A stretch of 64,000 nt of DNA from JAYODZ01 sp965662735 (lineage in GTDB: Bacteria > Pseudomonadota > Alphaproteobacteria > RS24), in the NCBI GenBank assembly GCA_965662735.1, contig CBFIIU010000002.1, positions 1-64,000 of the forward strand. Reading direction: 5' to 3'. The translations under genes and the position numbers were made by a program. Position 1 is the first letter of the stretch. Each line of letters begins with the position of its first letter. Below are positions 62,376 to 64,000 of this stretch, in pieces. The notes under the pieces were generated by a model, which saw nothing but the letters and a program-made list of their open reading frames with translations, did no database searches and was not told where the DNA came from.

Positions 62376-62445
62376 ATATCAAATAATTTGAATACTTCAA
62401 CAGTAAAATTGATAGTTCAAGAAAAATAAATTTATTTATCGTGAA
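62376..62445. promoter_or_regulatory. AT-rich, palindrome-dense region before hisZ
   Basis: The 70 bp between hisS and hisZ are very AT-rich and contain several inverted repeats: TCAAATAATTTGA (62379-62391), overlapping TTGAATACTTCAA (62388-62400), TTGATAGTTCAA (62409-62420, imperfect) and a 14-bp palindrome AAATAAATTTATTT (62424-62437). They are the natural candidate operators for a DNA-binding HisZ. No clean -35/-10 pair; TTGAAC and TATTCA on the minus strand are 20 bp apart. Confidence 0.6.
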
Positions 62446-63945
62446 TTATTTAAGTAAATTGGTTAATTCAAGTATCAATTCATCATGTTTGAATTCAAAT
62501 TGAGAATGCTGCGACTCACGCCATTCCGAATTGCTGTCGATTTCTTGAGATTTTTGTCGCCCCAAAGCAAGGTCCTTCACGGTGACCACGCCCTTCATGC
62601 GCTCATCTTCGCCGATCATAATGGCCAGCCGAGCATTGCGCGCATCAGCGTAGCGCAATTGCGCTTTCATGCCGCTATCTCCGACATACATTTCGGCTCG
62701 CAAACCGGCGAGACGCAACTGTTGAACCAATTGTGCCATGTCGACGCGACGATCGGGCTCGAGCACAAGTGCCACAATCAAGGCTTGGGCGGGGTCGGGT
62801 TGATGGCCCCGCAATTCGAGAGCCGCGGCAAGGCGGCTGACACCAATGGAAATACCGGTTGCGGGAATGCGGACGCCTTTAAAGCGTTGCACCAGATCAT
62901 CATATCGTCCGCCCCCGCCGACCGAGCCAAACTGCACCGGCTTGCCGGTGTCATCCATGATCTCAAAGGTCAGCTCAATTTCGAAAACGGGGCCCGTGTA
63001 ATACCCCAAGCCACGGACAATGGCTGGATCGATGGTGATTTGCTCAGAGCCATAGCCAAGCGCTGTGAACATATCATCCATAATGCGCATTTCACTGAGG
63101 CCCTCGATCCCGAGCGGGTGGTCGCCAATCAAGCTCTCCAATTGGGAGAGTGTTGCGTTGCGATCGGCTTGTCGAGCCGATAGAAAATCCATTATCCGCT
63201 CAATAGCGTCGGGTTCGAGAAGTGCGCCTGGGGTAAAGTCGCCGCTCTCATCTTTGCGTCCCGCACCCAAGAGCGCGCAAACCCCTTCACGGCCCAAGCG
63301 ATCGAGCTTATCCATCGCGCGTAAAATTGTAAGGCGCCGCATTTCATAATCATCGGCCTCAGCTTCCAGGCCGCATTGCGCTAAAATTGCATCGAGCAGC
63401 TTGCGGTTATTGACACGAATTTGAAACTCGCCCTGCCCGAAACCAAGGGCCGTCATGCAGTCGGCGGCCATCATGCAAATTTCAGCATCCGCACTTGGAT
63501 GCCCGGCGCCTACCGTGTCCGCATCCATTTGCATAAACTGACGAAAGCGCCCAGGGCCGGGCTTTTCATTGCGGTAGACATAGCCCGATTGATATCGGCG
63601 TAAGGGTTTGGGAAGGCTATCGTAATGTTCAGCCACATACCGCGCCAAGGGAGCGGTTAAATCATATCGCAGGCTGATCCATTGACCGTCATCATCTTCT
63701 ANNNNNNNNNNNNNNNNNNNNNNNNNNNNNNNNNNNNNNNNNNNNNNNNNNNNNNNNNNNNNNNNNNNNNNNNNNNNNNNNNNNNNNNNNNNNNNNNNNN
63801 NNNNNNNNNNNNNNNNNNNNNNNNNNNNNNNNNNNNNNNNNNNNNNNNNNNNNNNNNNNNNNNNNNNNNNNNNAAAGCCGCGGGCGATCCGGGCTTTTGG
63901 TTTAAACAGTTTTTGTTTTTTCTGACGCTTTTCAGACATGGGCAT
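62446..63945 (-). CDS. hisS: Histidyl-tRNA synthetase, alpha-type (interrupted by an N gap)
   Basis: The class-II synthetase charges tRNA-His. After an Lys-rich N-terminus (MSEKRQKKQKLFKPK) the N run (63702-63873) hides motif 1. Motif 2 reads GPGRFRQFMQMDADTVG, and the HisA segment GLGYYTGPVFEIEL differs from the usual GLDYYTGT. Those variants are the alphaproteobacterial type of HisRS, adapted to tRNA-His without the extra G-1. The C-terminal anticodon domain is present (PDPAQALIVALVLEPDRR). The total of 499 residues fits. It is the first visible gene of hisS-hisZ-hisG, though the promoter of hisZ may lie between. ATG 63939 is an alternative start. Confidence 0.95.
   Translation of the reverse strand: MPMSEKRQKKQKLFKPKARIARGFXXXXXXXXXXXXXXXXXXXXXXXXXXXXXXXXXXXXXXXXXXXXXXXXXXXXXXXXXXEDDDGQWISLRYDLTAPLARYVAEHYDSLPKPLRRYQSGYVYRNEKPGPGRFRQFMQMDADTVGAGHPSADAEICMMAADCMTALGFGQGEFQIRVNNRKLLDAILAQCGLEAEADDYEMRRLTILRAMDKLDRLGREGVCALLGAGRKDESGDFTPGALLEPDAIERIMDFLSARQADRNATLSQLESLIGDHPLGIEGLSEMRIMDDMFTALGYGSEQITIDPAIVRGLGYYTGPVFEIELTFEIMDDTGKPVQFGSVGGGGRYDDLVQRFKGVRIPATGISIGVSRLAAALELRGHQPDPAQALIVALVLEPDRRVDMAQLVQQLRLAGLRAEMYVGDSGMKAQLRYADARNARLAIMIGEDERMKGVVTVKDLALGRQKSQEIDSNSEWRESQHSQFEFKHDELILELTNLLK
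63702..63873. other. Assembly gap (172 N) inside hisS
   Basis: Unknown bases near the 5' end of hisS; both flanks are in frame. Confidence 0.99.
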
Positions 63946-64000
63946 GATCTAACGAAATCCATGGCCTGTGGCAAGCATCGCGTGCATCAAATTCCCTCGC

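Overview
The window is a draft-quality piece of an alphaproteobacterial chromosome. Evidence for the group is the gene order sdhAB / mdh-sucCDAB-lpd, the obgE-proB-proA-nadD-rsfS-rlmH-envC-ctpA-rppH run, atpHAGDC split from the Fo genes, priA next to atpH, a short-form HisG that needs HisZ, an alpha-type histidyl-tRNA synthetase, and a groESL promoter with an RpoH-like box plus CIRCE. The base composition is moderately GC. I cannot fix the genus. Four runs of N (21471-21765, 56070-56438, 59259-59677, 63702-63873) interrupt atpD, a secretion ABC transporter, a TauE/SafE-like permease and hisS. One single-base frameshift breaks atpA.

Layout. 0-13.3 kb (+): energy metabolism, with the sdhA tail, sdhB, an ArsC-like phosphatase fold, an acyl-CoA dehydrogenase, zapE, mdh, sucC, sucD, sucA, sucB and lpd, covering most of the oxidative half of the TCA cycle. 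13.3-14.9 kb (-): xerC and a transaldolase-like aldolase. 15.0-22.3 kb (+): priA and the F1 ATP synthase operon atpHAGDC. 22.4-33.2 kb (-): a long run purU, 2OG-Fe(II) oxygenase, rppH, ctpA, envC-like, rlmH, rsfS, nadD, proA, proB, obgE, rpmA, rplU (transcribed from rplU toward purU), mixing ribosome maturation, proline synthesis, NAD synthesis, cell wall and one-carbon functions, mostly with overlapping or nearly overlapping genes.

33.4-36.7 kb (+): a transglutaminase-like protein, a carboxymuconolactone-decarboxylase-like protein and a FadB-type bifunctional beta-oxidation enzyme. 36.7-40.5 kb (-): an apparent iron operon (outer-membrane barrel, imelysin, di-haem oxidoreductase) behind a Fur-like palindrome. 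40.7-51.6 kb: an accessory/catabolic stretch with an aminotransferase, a P450 / enoyl-CoA-hydratase-like / CoA-binding operon, a GNAT-ATP-grasp fusion, an epoxide hydrolase, a PaaG-like isomerase, an uncharacterised protein made of a duplicated domain, an alpha/beta hydrolase and a hotdog thioesterase. 51.7-53.9 kb (+): groES-groEL. 53.9-59.3 kb (+): 13-bp tandem repeats, then a complete type I secretion operon (TolC, ABC, HlyD) with no substrate visible. 59.3-63.95 kb (-): hisS, hisZ, hisG and a permease.

The most unusual object is the hisZ gene at about 62.4 kb. Its product carries an extra N-terminal helix-turn-helix domain in front of a normal HisZ (HisS-like) body, and the 70 bp immediately upstream hold several overlapping palindromes. 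This suggests a HisZ that both activates HisG and binds DNA, possibly its own operator. Other second-look items are the duplicated-domain protein at 49.1 kb, the GNAT/RimK-like fusion, the ArsC-like protein that lacks the usual general acid, and the ECHDC3-like crotonase lacking both catalytic glutamates.
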